DNA from: Isoperla grammatica
Taxonomy: Eukaryota; Arthropoda; Insecta; Plecoptera; Perlodidae
Reading direction: 5' to 3'
Assembly: GCA_945910005.1 (NCBI GenBank)
Contig: OX246747.1
Coordinates: forward strand, 36,423,250-36,487,249
DNA length: 64,000 nt
Below, in pieces: positions 34,841 through 46,296 of this stretch; the stretch's first letter is position 1; each line of letters opens with the position of its first letter. The position numbers and the translations under genes are program-made. Below the pieces are notes generated by a model, which did not search any database, was not told the DNA's origin, and saw only the letters and a program-made list of their open reading frames with translations.

Positions 34841-34980
34841 GGTCCGGTCTTATACAATGTCCCAATAACTACTTATTCGTCGAATAGCTTGTTGTCTCCA
34901 TGGCAACCACCAATCGAAACCCTTGAAATCCTACAAATAGCTTAATTGCTGCAAATAAGTTCTTATTAGGAGATTGTAAA
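34841..34980 (-). repeat. Hairpin element family B, copy 4
   Basis: GGTCCGGTCTTATACAATGT to AGGAGATTGTAAA, with TTCGTCGAATAGCTTGTTGT and CATGGCAACCACCAATC inside. It lies in the intron between exons 8 and 9. Confidence 0.7.
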
Positions 34981-35533
34981 ATTTTGGTAATTAGTTTTTT
35001 TTTTTACTACTTGTGAATCATTGTTCTGGCTATTAATCTATTTTGATATTGTCTAGCGTTCTCACAAGATACTACTAATGGTAACATTGCGCTGTTGTAA
35101 TGGTTTAGTTAGACCCACATTTCCTACTAACCTGAAACTCAAGGCCTCACTGCTTTGTCACGTGTGCAAGTGTTTGAGCTGTCTATAGAAATTTTTGTAT
35201 TTTTATATTTTTGAATTTTTTCCCGTTTTTGAAAATTTTATTCATTAAGTATATTTAGTGCATACACATATATAGATGCATAGATTTAATAAGTATAGAG
35301 GATATCACAATCATCCATTTTGTATGAATGGTCTTATATATTTGTGTTCAGAGGTGTACGAGAACGTGTGCAAGTGCTTTCACCCCACAATTATATGCAT
35401 AGCAAGTAGTAGAAGTAGTAGTAGCCTAGAATAATGTTAACCACAAATCTGACGAAATCCATATTTTTACAATGTATCAATCAAGTGATGAATAAAATAT
35501 CTTATCTTATCTTATCTATGTCTGTCTGTCCAG

Positions 35534-35653
35534 GCAAGGGTTGACTACCCCCACCCCCTCCCGCACGTCTACGCTGTCCAGGCCCCACGTACCCGCCGTC
35601 ACTACGCCCACAAGCGGAGGACTGCGCTCCAATTCTCTCCCCAGAGACCACAG
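35534..35653 (+). CDS. syd-1: Syd-1 exon 9, linker
   Basis: Acceptor GTCTGTCTGTCCAG and donor GTAAAG; enters phase 2, leaves phase 2; 40 residues. Thr/Pro/Ser-rich (LTTPTPSRTSTLSRPHV and similar) ending NSLPRDH. A LINE-like tail with TTATC repeats lies just upstream of the acceptor. Confidence 0.9.
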
Positions 35654-35709
35654 GTAAAGTGCGGCCGCACAGTAAACTTACTCATACTTTCGTCATACAT
35701 CGTACAGCC

Positions 35710-36345
35710 TTAAGAGCGAAGGGTAGCTCTACATATTTTTTTGACTTATCAATTATGTACTTTTCTCGTTGTTTTGGTATACTTGCTTATGTATTATGTT
35801 TTATTGTAACTATTATTACTTTCTACTGTCTCCTGTGTGTATTATTGTATTGTATTATGTTTGAACTAGTGGTATTTTGATATCCTGTTTGCAAATAAAG
35901 GCATTATTATTTATTATTATTATTACATCAAAAACCACAGGAAAGTTTCATTTTTTAATTATATCTCAAGAATGCTTTTCGAAATCGGAAATCTGAGGCA
36001 ACAGCGCACTGTGTTTAGGTAAGTCCTACAGACTGAATGAAATTGTATGACCACTACCGTAGTTATTTTGATTATTGAATCGATAATTAGTAATGAAATA
36101 AAATACAAATTGAATCCAATTAAAAACCATACTGATTATAATGTTAAAGCATTCAGTATGTAGGGCTTACTAAACCACAGTGCGCTGTTGATTCAGATTT
36201 TCGATTTCGGAGTCCATTTTTGAGATATAATTTTAAAAGACAGATAGATATTTGGGCTTAACGTCTCATATTTTTGCAACTTGGCTAATCGAGAAAAAAA
36301 AATTGTGTGCGTTTTTTTTTATATAGATGTACCCTTCGCTCTTAA
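35710..36345. mobile_element. TTAA-flanked palindromic element, copy 3, with insertions
   Basis: TTAAGAGCGAAGGGTAGCTC at the left and CTACCCTTCGCTCTTAA-like at the right (GTACCCTTCGCTCTTAA). A LINE-like 3' tail ending GCAAATAAAGGCATTATTAT is inserted near the left end (about 35745-35928). A second short insert near 36255-36292 shares GGGCTTAACGTCTCATATTT with 36711-36730. Confidence 0.7.
35745..35928 (+). mobile_element. LINE-like 3' tail inside the TTAA element
   Basis: AAATAAAGGCATTATTAT followed by a TTA simple-repeat tail is a typical non-LTR 3' end. It interrupts the left arm of the surrounding palindromic element, so it inserted later. Confidence 0.45.
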
Positions 36346-36385
36346 TTAGAATACAACTAATGTAGTTAGTTGTGTGTGCGCGCAG

Positions 36386-36546
36386 GGGTCGGGGCCAGCA
36401 GACCAGCAGACACCACGTGGTCAGGTTCGAGTCCCAGCGAGTACCGCGGGACCCCTCATCGCTGTCCTCGAGCGTGTTGCATGACCAGGAGGACAGTGAC
36501 GGGGCTGTCTCCGCGCCCGAGCTGCCTGTCACCAGGCGGGAGAGAG
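36386..36546 (+). CDS. syd-1: Syd-1 exon 10, linker
   Basis: Acceptor TGTGTGCGCGCAG and donor GTAAGA; enters phase 2, leaves phase 1; about 54 residues. It encodes HHVVRFESQRVPRDPSSL and DSDGAVSAPELPVTRR, conserved patches of Syd-1 linkers. A GA microsatellite starts about 40 nt after the donor. Confidence 0.92.
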
Positions 36547-36585
36547 GTAAGACTTCGGCCGTCTTGCTTTCAATACTACTTGAGG

Positions 36586-36590
36586 GGGGA

Positions 36591-36677
<87 letters not shown>

Positions 36678-36690
36678 GGGAGAGAGAGAT
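36586..36690 (+). repeat. (GA)n microsatellite with G run
   Basis: Perfect GA dinucleotides, then a G run and GA again. Purine-only on this strand. Confidence 0.95.
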
Positions 36691-37545
36691 TTATGATTGA
36701 TTTATTAATAGGGCTTAACGTCTCATATTTTTGCAACAATGGCTAATCAAGACGATGAGCGGGTGATAATGAAGATGAGGAAAATGATGATGAAGAAAAA
36801 AGCCACATCCGAATCAGATCCAATAGGTTTGTTCGTTTGTCCTGCCTCAACAGAAGTATTTTACGCCAGGAGTAATCCGGAAATATGTCATTATAACGGA
36901 TATGGGAGAAGAAATCACAGTTACTCCCACTTGGACAAAAAAACGGAGTTGTCACAGTTGAGATCGTTTCAGTTGTTCCTCCTACTCCTACTCGGGAAGC
37001 AGGTGTAAAAACCTTACTCCTATCACAGTTGTAGTAAGTTACCACTGAACAAAAGAACTTGTCGCAGCTACTCCCATCACACTTACTCCAGGACAGAAAA
37101 ACGGGGTTTTCGTAATACCGTACTCCTGGAGTAATGATCACAGGACAAACGAACAAAGCTATTGTACGTCGCGTGGGTCGTCATACGGGAGTCAAGCAAG
37201 GGAGGGCAGGGCCAAGTGGGAGGAGAAATATTTAATGGGACAGTGAGGAGGAAAGGGACAGGGTTTCCTTTCGTCGCCTCTTACGACTAGCAGAGTCACT
37301 CTGAACCTATTCTTCCCCGGGCCGAGACGGGCGAGAAAGATTTATAACTAACTTTTCGTAGGAGTCCCTGTTCTAGGGTGGACACCAGCTTTACCTGATG
37401 TGCACCTCTTCAGGTGACTAACTAGGTATATTAGGGTGTTTGGATAGCTGGGAAGGAATGTTCGTGAGCTGTTAGTAGGACTCAACCCCAGCATTCGCCA
37501 AGCTACCACTGAGGAAAACCTCGGGAAAACCTTTAGTCAGGACTG

Positions 37546-37613
37546 CCGGTGGCCGGTATCGAACCGGCGACCTCCCGGATTAGAGTCTCGCATCTTATAC
37601 GGCTGAGCCACCT
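37546..37613 (-). repeat. tRNA-like SINE head, minus strand
   Basis: On the minus strand, TGGCTCAGCCG (A box) and GGTTCGATACC (B box) with a perfect 5-bp T stem (GCCGG / CCGGC). The acceptor stem cannot pair fully once the T stem forms, so this is probably a tRNA-derived SINE. The flanking 37255-37320 sequence (TTCGTCGCCTCTTACGACTA) is another widespread repeat motif. Confidence 0.5.
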
Positions 37614-37649
37614 CTATCGATATGATCATATGACGTCGGAGAGTGTTTG

Positions 37650-37859
37650 GGGGATAGGGATATGTGGGAAAGTATGATGGCGTGGACTGCATTTCGTCTG
37701 CTGGTTCGCCCCCTCTACCTGTCCGGCTAGGGTGGCCCTACCAGAAGCATACGCCTCCGCCGGTCGGGATCAGCAAAGCACGCAATCCTGCGCACCACTT
37801 TAAGGCACCACCCACCTTAACGTGACATTTAGCTAAAAAAAAAAAAAAAAAAAAAAAAA
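37650..37859 (+). mobile_element. LINE-like 3' end with poly(A) tail
   Basis: GGTGGCCCTACCAGAAGCAT and ACGCCTCCGCCGG precede a short spacer and a run of 26 A (37834-37859). This resembles a CR1/RTE-type LINE 3' end on the plus strand. No open frame remains, so it is 5'-truncated. Confidence 0.5.
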
Positions 37860-38570
37860 TGTGTATTGTGCTGTATTGTATAGAAAACACATCTAACCCG
37901 GCGCCTCCACCAAGTATGGCAGATTCACATTTAGATGAAAGTTATATAGTGACTCTGATGAAAGAGAGATGATTTTACCACTGATGATGACATATTAAAT
38001 TACAACTCACTAGAGATAAATCTTTTTAGCATATATTTTATCTAAATTTAGCATTAATTATTTTTAATTTATCGCTTTATAGCATTTTTTTCATCATCAA
38101 AACCGTGAAATGATTTGGGTTTATTGGACTTTTGATGGAAAATAATGTGAAGATATTTAAAATCTAATCAATTGTAGGCTAACTTTTTGAGGGGCTAAGA
38201 TGCAATTCTTAACTAAATCTCAATACGAATGGAAACACCTTATTTGTTTGTAAAATTAGCGTTTTCAAAAACACACGCTCACCGGTCTAGCATATAATTA
38301 AAACCTAATACGCTAAAAAAAAGTATCTTTAATCTGTATCACTGGCCAACTCGCCAATAGCTAGTAAAGATTCTGCTTGGCTAGCTTCTTTACATGTGTA
38401 AAAATTAAAAATTAATAGTTTTTGGACTATGGTTTGTGGGGACAAGAATTCCACAAAACCAAATGGACGTTTTGTGCCGCTTGTGGATTGCGAACTGAAA
38501 CTTTTAGCCCTGGGGATAATAGCACAAAAGACGGAAATATTTGGTCAACACGAAAACGACCCTCCGCAGA

Positions 38571-38631
<61 letters not shown>

Positions 38632-39100
38632 TCTATCCCTCTCATCCCCTCTCCATCAAAACTTCCACTGTTCAGACCTGGACACTCTAAAGTCCACTCT
38701 TTTCATCGCACCATTAAGAAAGTAACGCTCACTTAAAATTAGCTACCAAATTTAAATCCAGCATTAGTTCTTACATTAAAATGTTTAGTACTTCTCATAT
38801 ATCAATCTATACTGAAAGTTAATCGTGATCACATAACTAGAGTGTTGATGATGGAAACCAATAGCTTAACTTCACACGGAGATTACAGATGATAAAGTTA
38901 GAATAGAATAGAAAAATTAAGATACATTACATACATTGCTTATTTTGGCCACAGTAGGAAAACAATCTCCTGCGGTGTGGCCTTTGGCAATTTTGTTGTT
39001 GTTAAATATGTTAATAATTTAAAGACATAGTTAATTAATATTTCGACCCGTGTTAAGCTTTGGTATCCGTGTTAAGCTTTGGTATCCGATCATCAACACT
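37860..39100. other. Intron sequence with a (CT)n tract, no gene
   Basis: Interior of the intron between exons 10 and 11. A (CT)n tract lies at 38575-38640. An AACCCGGCGCCTCCACCAA motif lies at 37895-37913. No coding block is recognised. Confidence 0.5.
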
Positions 39101-39105
39101 CGAAA

Positions 39106-39434
39106 CTATAGTGTTGGCAAGTTGAATATTTCCTCAAGAATGTTCTATAACTTTCATAGCTTATTTGACACTCAAGGTAAACAAATTGCATCTCAGAAAA
39201 ATAAAGTTATATTCAAACAAAATGTCTTCAAACCCTTACTTTATTAATAACAATGTATTGAAGACACGAATGATTCAAAAGCTGTTCAATGCTATCATAT
39301 TACCGTTTATTTACTTTAAAAAAAAAAAAACATTTTTTAAAGTTCGAACATCAAATTATTATGATAGTACAAATTTAAAAAAATGTACAAATTTTCAATA
39401 AATCAAAATGTTCCGAAAATTGCCAACACTATAA
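39106..39434. mobile_element. Inverted-repeat element (CTATAGTGTTGGCAA ends)
   Basis: CTATAGTGTTGGCAA at the left and TTGCCAACACTATAA at the right are perfect inverted ends about 330 bp apart, with AT-rich filling. The two short frames inside are not convincing as genes. Confidence 0.6.
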
Positions 39435-39439
39435 CACAA

Positions 39440-40364
39440 AACACTCACATCATCCAAACATCCGTTGGGAAAAACAACCGTTGTAATGTTGTCGCAGATT
39501 GGTGCAGAATGCCGAACAGACGTCAATAGACAATTGGTTGGCTAACCTGCGTCGATCGATCAATAAATCGAATCGAATTGATCAATGTTATCGACGACGA
39601 AGAAATACGAGTAACTAGGTCGAAGTGACGCCAAAACGAGCGTACGGCAATCGAACAATAAATAAATGAGTCTTTAAATGTAGATGTGATAGTAAAAAGT
39701 TTATCAAATTAGCTAAAATAGCGACTGTTAGTGTTAAACTTGGTGTTTTTTTTTGTAGAAATAATTTTTAAGTGTTAAGTGGTTAACCAAAATCACGCGT
39801 ACTCTGTTATAACACCAATTTAAACAACAAAACACCAGTTAGAAGAGTAAAAGTGATGCGAGTTTAAGAAAATCCCCGTTAAATTGAGCCTACGCTAAAC
39901 TACGTTAGAAGAATAAAAGTGGTGATGTGAATTTAATAAAATTAAAAATATTTCGAGTCTGTGTCGCTAAATTTTGTCTCTTACAAAATTATCGTCTTGC
40001 CATAAGAATTGAACTAGAGAAGACATGACAGGTTGGGAAACAAGGTCCTACACAAAAGCAACACACTTTAGATCTGTGCACCGTCAATACATTTAAATTT
40101 ACGTACTTCTTCGAGTTTTTATGAGAGCTGTTAAAAATTAAATGCCAAACAAATAATTGAGTGATAGTTAATTTAGTTTTGAGTGAATCTATTGAAAACT
40201 TTTGCTTATCTATGCACCAGCACAGCTAATATACTTCAATCGACCTTCCTTTACGACAAGTTTTAGTCCTTTACACGAGTGTTCAGGTTTAGTGAATCAA
40301 ATGTTAAAAACAAGTTTCTAAAAAGAAAAAAAAATGTTTTCAGTGAATCAAAATTTGAAAATGT

Positions 40365-40400
<36 letters not shown>

Positions 40401-40645
40401 TAAAGAAAACCCCAAAAAACAAATAAGTGAGGCGAATCAATCGGTTGTTCATCAGTGAAGTGACGCACTTAGATTAATGCAAGTACAATAATCATGCAGC
40501 ACTAACGTAGCAAATGTTAGAAATAAGTTTTTAAAAAAACAAAAAAATCGGTTGTTTATCAGTGAAGTATCGCACGTAATGCAACTAGTCGTGCACCAGC
40601 ACTATCGGCCGGCCAACCAAGATAGATGAGACGATGACTGCGTTT
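39440..40645. other. AT-rich intron sequence with A runs, no gene
   Basis: Interior of the intron between exons 10 and 11. A run of about 28 A lies at 40371-40398. Nothing else recognised. Confidence 0.5.
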
Positions 40646-40650
40646 TCCAG

Positions 40651-40832
40651 GGCGGCTGCCGTCTTCACCTAGTGTGTTCACAGCAGACGAGTATCGGGCG
40701 TGGTTATCGCGCACCCCCTCGACCAGCGCCATCTACGAGCGGATACGAGCCAGCCGGGAGATCGTACAACAGCAGAGGGCGGCGCGGTTTAGCTGCAGCG
40801 CCGAGAACATCAACCTGATAGACAGGAGAGAG
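40651..40832 (+). CDS. syd-1: Syd-1 exon 11, linker
   Basis: Acceptor CTGCGTTTTCCAG and donor GTAAGA; enters phase 1, leaves phase 0; about 61 residues. It encodes VFTADEYRAWLSRTPSTSAI and YERIRASREIVQQQ, a strongly conserved helical-looking patch, then SAENINLIDRRE. The frame around 40651 is fixed by the phase of exon 10; other frames hit stops. Confidence 0.92.
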
Positions 40833-40941
40833 GTAAGAACATTAAAAAAAACGAAAATAAAACCGAATAAGGGAAAAAGTGAAGAGAATCGATTTTTTGG
40901 GTGGGTTCATGTTCTTCAGTTCATGATTCGATAGGAAAACC

Positions 40942-41201
40942 AGGGCCCGGATTTACAAGAGGTCCTAAGTCTTTTTTTGGTCTAAGACCGACCTAGCTTT
41001 GGACCTCCTGTAAAACCAGACCCGGGTCACAAGAAGAAGTTACTAATTCCTGGAAGGAACAAGGACACGACGAGCATTTCAATGATATGTTTTAAATTCT
41101 GTTCTCGGATATTTTGCTGGATTCATAAGAGGTTCAAAGTTAGGCCAGTCCTAGAGATAAGACCAAAAAAGACTTAAGACCTCTTGTGAATCCGGGCTCT
41201 G
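40942..41201. repeat. Inverted-repeat element (GGGCCCGGATT ends)
   Basis: GGGCCCGGATTTACAAGAGG at the left is mirrored by GACCTCTTGTGAATCCGGGC at the right, with internal GGTCTAAGACCGACC-type repeats. Confidence 0.6.
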
Positions 41202-41494
41202 GAGTTTCGCGTGTAATGGACAATTGAAGATCAAGTAAAATGAACCGAGTTATTGAACAACAAGCTCATAAGACAAATTTGAGTTCATAAATATCTTGCA
41301 TTGCAAAACATAGATGTGAAGATATAGATTTCAACCAAGGCCAAAGCAAACCATAGCGCAAAGAGAGCAGGATACTAGGACCACTGGCTAGGACAGCAGA
41401 CAGATTCATTGCAAAAGACTTTATTCAAACGTTGGCTAAATATTGGGATAATAAGACAGACTGAAGTGTGTGCCGTAGTGATAACGTCTTATCG

Positions 41495-41550
41495 TGTCTG
41501 TCTGTACTCCGCAGGAATAGTGATAATGTCTGTCTGTCTGTACTCCGCAG
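41495..41550 (+). repeat. Duplicated acceptor of exon 12
   Basis: GTCTGTCTGTACTCCGCAGG occurs twice, with AG ends at 41513 and 41550, 37 bp apart. Only the second leads into the full exon. Confidence 0.85.
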
Positions 41551-41821
41551 GAAACCTCCTCGTCAGGCTACTCCAGCTACCGCCCTCACATGACCTCCAC
41601 GCTAGACCGCCACCAGTACAGTAGCTCAAGGTCGTCAGCGTCGGAACGTAGCGCCACCTCGCTGCGCCGCATGCGCCACCTCCTAGAGCTGGAGGCGCGC
41701 CACATCCCCAACCCCTCCCCCGCGAGGCAGCCCCCCGCAGACGTGCGCTCGTCGCGATACCTCGAGATAAACCCAGCCGAGTTCATCAAGTATAAGATGG
41801 ACAAACCCTCAATGCTCACCG
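41551..41821 (+). CDS. syd-1: Syd-1 exon 12, linker up to the C2 domain
   Basis: Acceptor GTACTCCGCAG (second copy) and donor GTAAGT; enters phase 0, leaves phase 1; 90 residues. It encodes a Ser-rich stretch, RRMRHLLELEARHIPNPSP, and SSRYLEINPAEFIKYKMDKP, the conserved segment that leads into the C2 domain. Codon use is very GC-rich compared with the flanking intron. Confidence 0.94.
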
Positions 41822-41824
41822 GTA

Positions 41825-42600
41825 AGTGCGCGTTCATATAATTAATTAATTTTATTGTGATTTTCCTGCCCCATGGAAGGACAGGATGGCCAGTGTAGGG
41901 TTATGGATGGGCTATCGTCGGGGGATTACGTCTCATGTTTGTGCTAGCCAGTTAGTGGGAGTGTACATCATTTGTAAAATGCCAAGATAGACGAAAGATC
42001 CATTGATTTTCTTGTTCTCAACTAAGCCACGGACCCATTGTAAAATTCTTAGTGATACGGTCACTCCACACGGTCTATTTCAACGGTATACCTGCATTGC
42101 CCGATACCTGCATTGTTATCGTGCACTGCATCGACTGCACCGACCGTGAATGGAATGCGACCCCACCACGTCTGCCAACAGGCAAGTGATATTTTTACTG
42201 CAATAAAAAGGGTAGAAAGAGAACGAGATGCAACTAGATTAAGGTTGATAGTTGTCACAAATGTCACCCAACCCCAGTGACGACAACACTTGGCAACAAA
42301 CCTTCTAAAACGTGATTTTCAAATTTTTGCATTTTATAATAGTTGCATTATTTCCCAGTGTAATAAACCTTATTTCAAAGATATCCGAGCATCCATTATG
42401 ATTCTATGAATTTTTTAAAACTGCATTGTTGGTTGTTAACATACGTAGTAACATCACCGTGTTTGCGTGTTACATTCAAAATTTCATAGCTTTCCCAAGA
42501 AAAGTGATAATTAGCTGATTTCTTTTCTGTAGCGTAGTAGAAGCATTAGTGTATTTTACTTTCTATGTTGGTACCTTTGAAGCATGCAGGCGAGTGTTGA
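41825..42600. other. Intron sequence, nothing recognised
   Basis: First part of the intron between exons 12 and 13. Confidence 0.5.
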
Positions 42601-42663
42601 AGCCAAACTCACACGCTTGGGGATTGTTTACAAATCTCTTAGTTTTGACATTTCAAGTGATTC

Positions 42664-42864
42664 GTGTGGGATAAAATGGGAAGAACAGTTAAAATAACTA
42701 AAAAGAGACTGTTTAGGGGTGATAGATACCGTGTTTTAGTGAAAGACAATGACAATGTGGGAGTAACAACTGGAAATACTATTGAAAGTGTCCGTGATGT
42801 GCTAGAAATCAGTAGGCCTAGAGATTCTAACCTAACAAACAAACACACTAGGCCTAGGGCCTAG
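42664..42864 (+). pseudogene. Possible N-terminal remnant of a transposon ORF
   Basis: A short frame with a basic start (MGRTVKITKKRLFRG from 42676) and a charged body lies inside the intron between exons 12 and 13. It stops amid GGCCTAG repeats near 42840-42880. The style recalls the N termini of some transposon-encoded proteins, but I cannot assign a family, and it may be chance. Confidence 0.2.
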
Positions 42865-43488
42865 GCCTAGGTAGTGCCTCCAAACGAAAACTTTCGGATG
42901 TATCAAGCCCTGGTACAAGTAGGCCTAGGCCCTAGTACACTTACCTGTGGATGACACAGAGGACCCTGATGACCCATTATATGGAGCTGGGCTCTTCTAA
43001 ACACATTTTGAGGGGATTTGAAGTAGGTAAGAAGCATGTTTCAACTTTAAAGTAGGTTTCCTCTGAATATGAAGATTTGTACACATTGTGTACCTTTTCT
43101 CAGGACCCAATAGACCAATTGTCTTGACATTTTCAGGATATGTGTAACTCAATACAATACACAACCCCTACTAAAATAAATTAAATAAGATGCTTCGTTT
43201 ACATCCTAGCAAATTTAAAAGATTAAAAAATATTCAAATTATGTTTTTGTTATGATTTTTATTTTTTTAACCAGTTATAATTATTACAGATAAATAATTC
43301 TAGTAGGGGTCATGTAGGACATGTTCCTTCATATGGTCCTAAAATTTCAGGCACATTGACCCAACAGTTTGTCTAAAAAAGGTGCATGAAGTCAGCTAAA
43401 TTAGCATTGTAGGTACTTATATGGCAAGGATCTCCCCTTTTGACGAGACTTTACTCCACGTGTACCAACCCGACTGTTCTGCTTCTAG

Positions 43489-43617
43489 GTGAACCGAGTG
43501 AGCCCGGAGTGAGCGGGCTTCTCTTCGTCCACCTCCTGGCGGGCCGGGGGCTGAGATCAACGACCTCCTCGTCGGCAGCGACCACCCCGTCTACACCCCA
43601 GGGACCCCCCACCATAG
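43489..43617 (+). CDS. syd-1: Syd-1 exon 13, start of the C2 domain
   Basis: Acceptor TTCTGCTTCTAG and donor GTGAGA; enters phase 1, leaves phase 1; 43 residues. SGLLFVHLLAGRGLRS is the first strand of a C2 domain (LxVxLxxGRxL pattern). A Ser/Thr/Pro insert follows before the next strand in exon 14. Confidence 0.92.
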
Positions 43618-43734
43618 GTGAGACACGCCACACTGACCTCGGGTCCTTATCTAAACGACCACCCGTTTCACGCACCGGCTGGTCGTTTCCAAAGATTCCC
43701 AACGTTCTTTTGTACATTCGTGCGAGCCCACTTC

Positions 43735-44370
43735 CACACGTATTCCACTTAATACAATGCACAAGCCTCATTAGTGGTATTCCACTTAATACAATGCACA
43801 AGCCTCATTAGTGGTATTCCACTTAATAGAATGCACAAGCCTCATTTGTGGTATTCCACTTAATACAATGCTCAAGCCTCATTAGTGGTATTCCACTTAA
43901 TACAATGCACAAGCTTCATTAGTGGTATTCCACTTAATACAATGCACAAGCCTCATTAGTGGTATTCCACTTAATACAATTCACAAGCCTCATTAATGGT
44001 ATTCCACTTAATACAATGCACAAGCCTCATTAGTGGTATTCCACTTAATACAATGCACAAGCCTCATTAATGGTATTCCACTTAATACAATGCTCAAGTC
44101 TCATTAGTGGGATTCCACTTAATACAATGCTCAAGCCTCATTAATGGTATTCCACTTAATACAATTCACAAGCCTCATTAATGGTATTCCACTTAATACA
44201 ATGCACACGCCTCATTAGTAGTATTCCACTTAATACAATGCACAAGCCTCATTAGTGGTATTCCACTTAATACAATGCACAAGCCTCATTAGTGGTATTC
44301 CACTTAATACAATGCACAAGCCTCATTAGTGGTATTCCACTTAATACAATGCACAAGCCTCATTAATGGA
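43735..44370 (+). repeat. Minisatellite, about 37-bp unit
   Basis: About 17 copies of ACAAGCCTCATTAGTGG plus TATTCCACTTAATACAATGC. Starts 117 bp after exon 13 and, unlike the edge arrays, does not copy exon sequence. Confidence 0.95.
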
Positions 44371-44747
44371 GGTCCATGAAATTTATGAATAACGGCAACA
44401 ACGAAAGGTGCAGTAATTGTTTTATTTACAAAATGATCATGGAATAAATTGATAATTAATCTTCAACCATATAATGTCAAAATCAAACCACCGCCAAACA
44501 CCAAAATTTTGTGTGTAAATTGACGAATTATTGATGAAAATCACAAAGAGAGAGCAACATTTTTATTTGAGGTAATATTTTTTTATGATTTGATCAGTTT
44601 AAACCCATCATTACTAAGCTACAAATTAATAAATTAGTTGTGAAAAAATAGCGGTAAAACATAAATCTCTTTTGATGTGTCTTGCTCGAACCTGAAACCA
44701 GCTGTGACGGCCCCACTAACGATGGTTCCTCCACCGTTTGACCCCAG

Positions 44748-44950
44748 GTAGCGCCGCCAGCCTAGGCTTGCGCGACCTCTACTGCGTCCTAGAGTGCGAT
44801 AGGGTACACAAGGCCAGGACGGTAGTGCGGACGGGTGACCTCGTGTTCGATTGGGACGAGACTTTCGAGTTGGATCTCGTCGACAATCGAGAGCTGGACC
44901 TGTTGATCTACTCGTGGGACCCTCAATACAGACACAAACTGTGCTACAAG
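44748..44950 (+). CDS. syd-1: Syd-1 exon 14, core of the C2 domain
   Basis: Acceptor CGTTTGACCCCAG and donor GTAAGC; enters phase 1, leaves phase 0; about 67 residues. SLGLRDLYCVLECDRVHKAR corresponds to the DPYC strand of C2 domains, and FDWDETFELDLVDNRELDLL to the W-x-E-x-F segment, then IYSWDPQYRHKLCYK. Some acidic loop positions are kept, but calcium binding cannot be decided by eye. Confidence 0.94.
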
Positions 44951-44999
44951 GTAAGCTGGAGGTGTTGAATCTGTGCGTTCAACCTACCTTAAAGGTTCA

Positions 45000-45560
45000 T
45001 AGCTTTGTCGGTGGGGAAACCAAAATATCTCATCCCCAACAGCATCGTATAGTTCTCTCACTTGTAAATTTTGATGGGTTGGTTTAAGTGGGCCAAACGG
45101 CTGGATAATTTATTAGGGGAAAGATCGGGAATCCCCCCTTCTATTCTCTTCCCCCCCCCCCCCATGAATTATGAATCTTGGTTATTTTCAATGCCTTTGT
45201 TTAACAATTTATCACTTTTAATTGTGAGAAATGTGTTACAAATAAATCCCAAAGATACAAGGAGGGAGGTAGAGAGTGTCGATCTGGGGGGCTTGACTCT
45301 GGATTTTTTTAAATTCTATTTTAGGTTTGGGTGAAATTAAGCGTATTTTGAAGCTGATTAACAAAGGTGCTATACGGATGTGCTAAATTGGTGATTTCCT
45401 AGAAATAAACTTAACGAGTGCACAGTTAGGCTACATTTGCCTACTCTTAAACAAGACTGTTAAGTTTAAAGGATATTGGAGCACTTTCTAGTTTAGTGTG
45501 TACAGCATGAAAGTTTATGCTCGGTGGTAATTGTTTGCCCAGGTCTATGCTATGTATTGA
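45000..45560. other. Intron sequence, nothing recognised
   Basis: Intron between exons 14 and 15, with a C run near 45151-45164. Confidence 0.5.
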
Positions 45561-45579
45561 ATGTCTGCCTGTGTTACAG

Positions 45580-45733
45580 GGATCTGTGCATCTGGCCACG
45601 CTACTACGGGAGTGTCCGATGCATCAACTGGCGCTCAAGATGGAGCCGAGAGGAACTCTCTACGTCAGACTGAGGCACACAGACCCACACACGGCGTTCA
45701 GAAGGCGCGGAGCTCAGCTACCCCTCACGCTCA
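45580..45733 (+). CDS. syd-1: Syd-1 exon 15, end of the C2 domain
   Basis: Acceptor GCCTGTGTTACAG and donor GTAAGT; enters phase 0, leaves phase 1; 51 residues. GSVHLATLLRECPMHQLALK and RGTLYVRLRHTD are the last C2 strands; FRRRGAQLPLTLS links to the RhoGAP domain. The final 42 nt plus donor are repeated 109 bp downstream. Confidence 0.94.
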
Positions 45734-45860
45734 GTAAGTACATTACACAGTACACAATACACAGTACACAGTAGGCCCTACACAGTAAACAGTACACACA
45801 CGGCGTTCAGAAGGCGCGGAGCTCAGCTACCCCTCACGCTCAGTAAGTACATTAGACAGA
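45685..45860 (+). repeat. Duplicated donor edge of exon 15 (109 bp apart)
   Basis: CGGCGTTCAGAAGGCGCGGA through CTCACGCTCAGTAAGTACAT occurs at 45692 and again at 45801, separated by an ACACAGTA-rich spacer. Both copies keep the GTAAGT donor. Confidence 0.92.
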
Positions 45861-46296
45861 TAATATTGGCGCCACGTACTGCATTCACATTGAAATAAAA
45901 ATTAGCAATTTTTGGAATTTTGTTTTTTTTGGAAATTGAAAAAAAAAATGTGCGCTGAAGTCCACATTTTTATTTTTTTGTCAATTTTTTCTCATGATAA
46001 TACTGTACTTCAATTCCTCAAAAAAAAGGACAGAAAACAAGTACAGTAGTAACAGTACTAATAAGTAATCCAGCTACACCTTCTTTAATGATTTAAGCTG
46101 AGAACGTTTTTAAAATACCACTTTTAAATCTACTTTTGTTGTATTTTTGTTTCATCGGTTTAAAAAAAGTGGAACCACAAATTTTTCTCTACATCACGAT
46201 TTCATACTATATTTTCATCATTTTATTTTAGGTATTGTAAAGAAAATTACATTACAGGCCCTAACTTAATCTTTTTGAAAGTTTTGCATAAACTAA

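Noticed and set aside
37546..37613. Functional tRNA gene on the minus strand
   Set aside because: A and B boxes and a T stem are present, but the acceptor stem cannot form and the copy resembles 12259-12326, which fits a SINE better.
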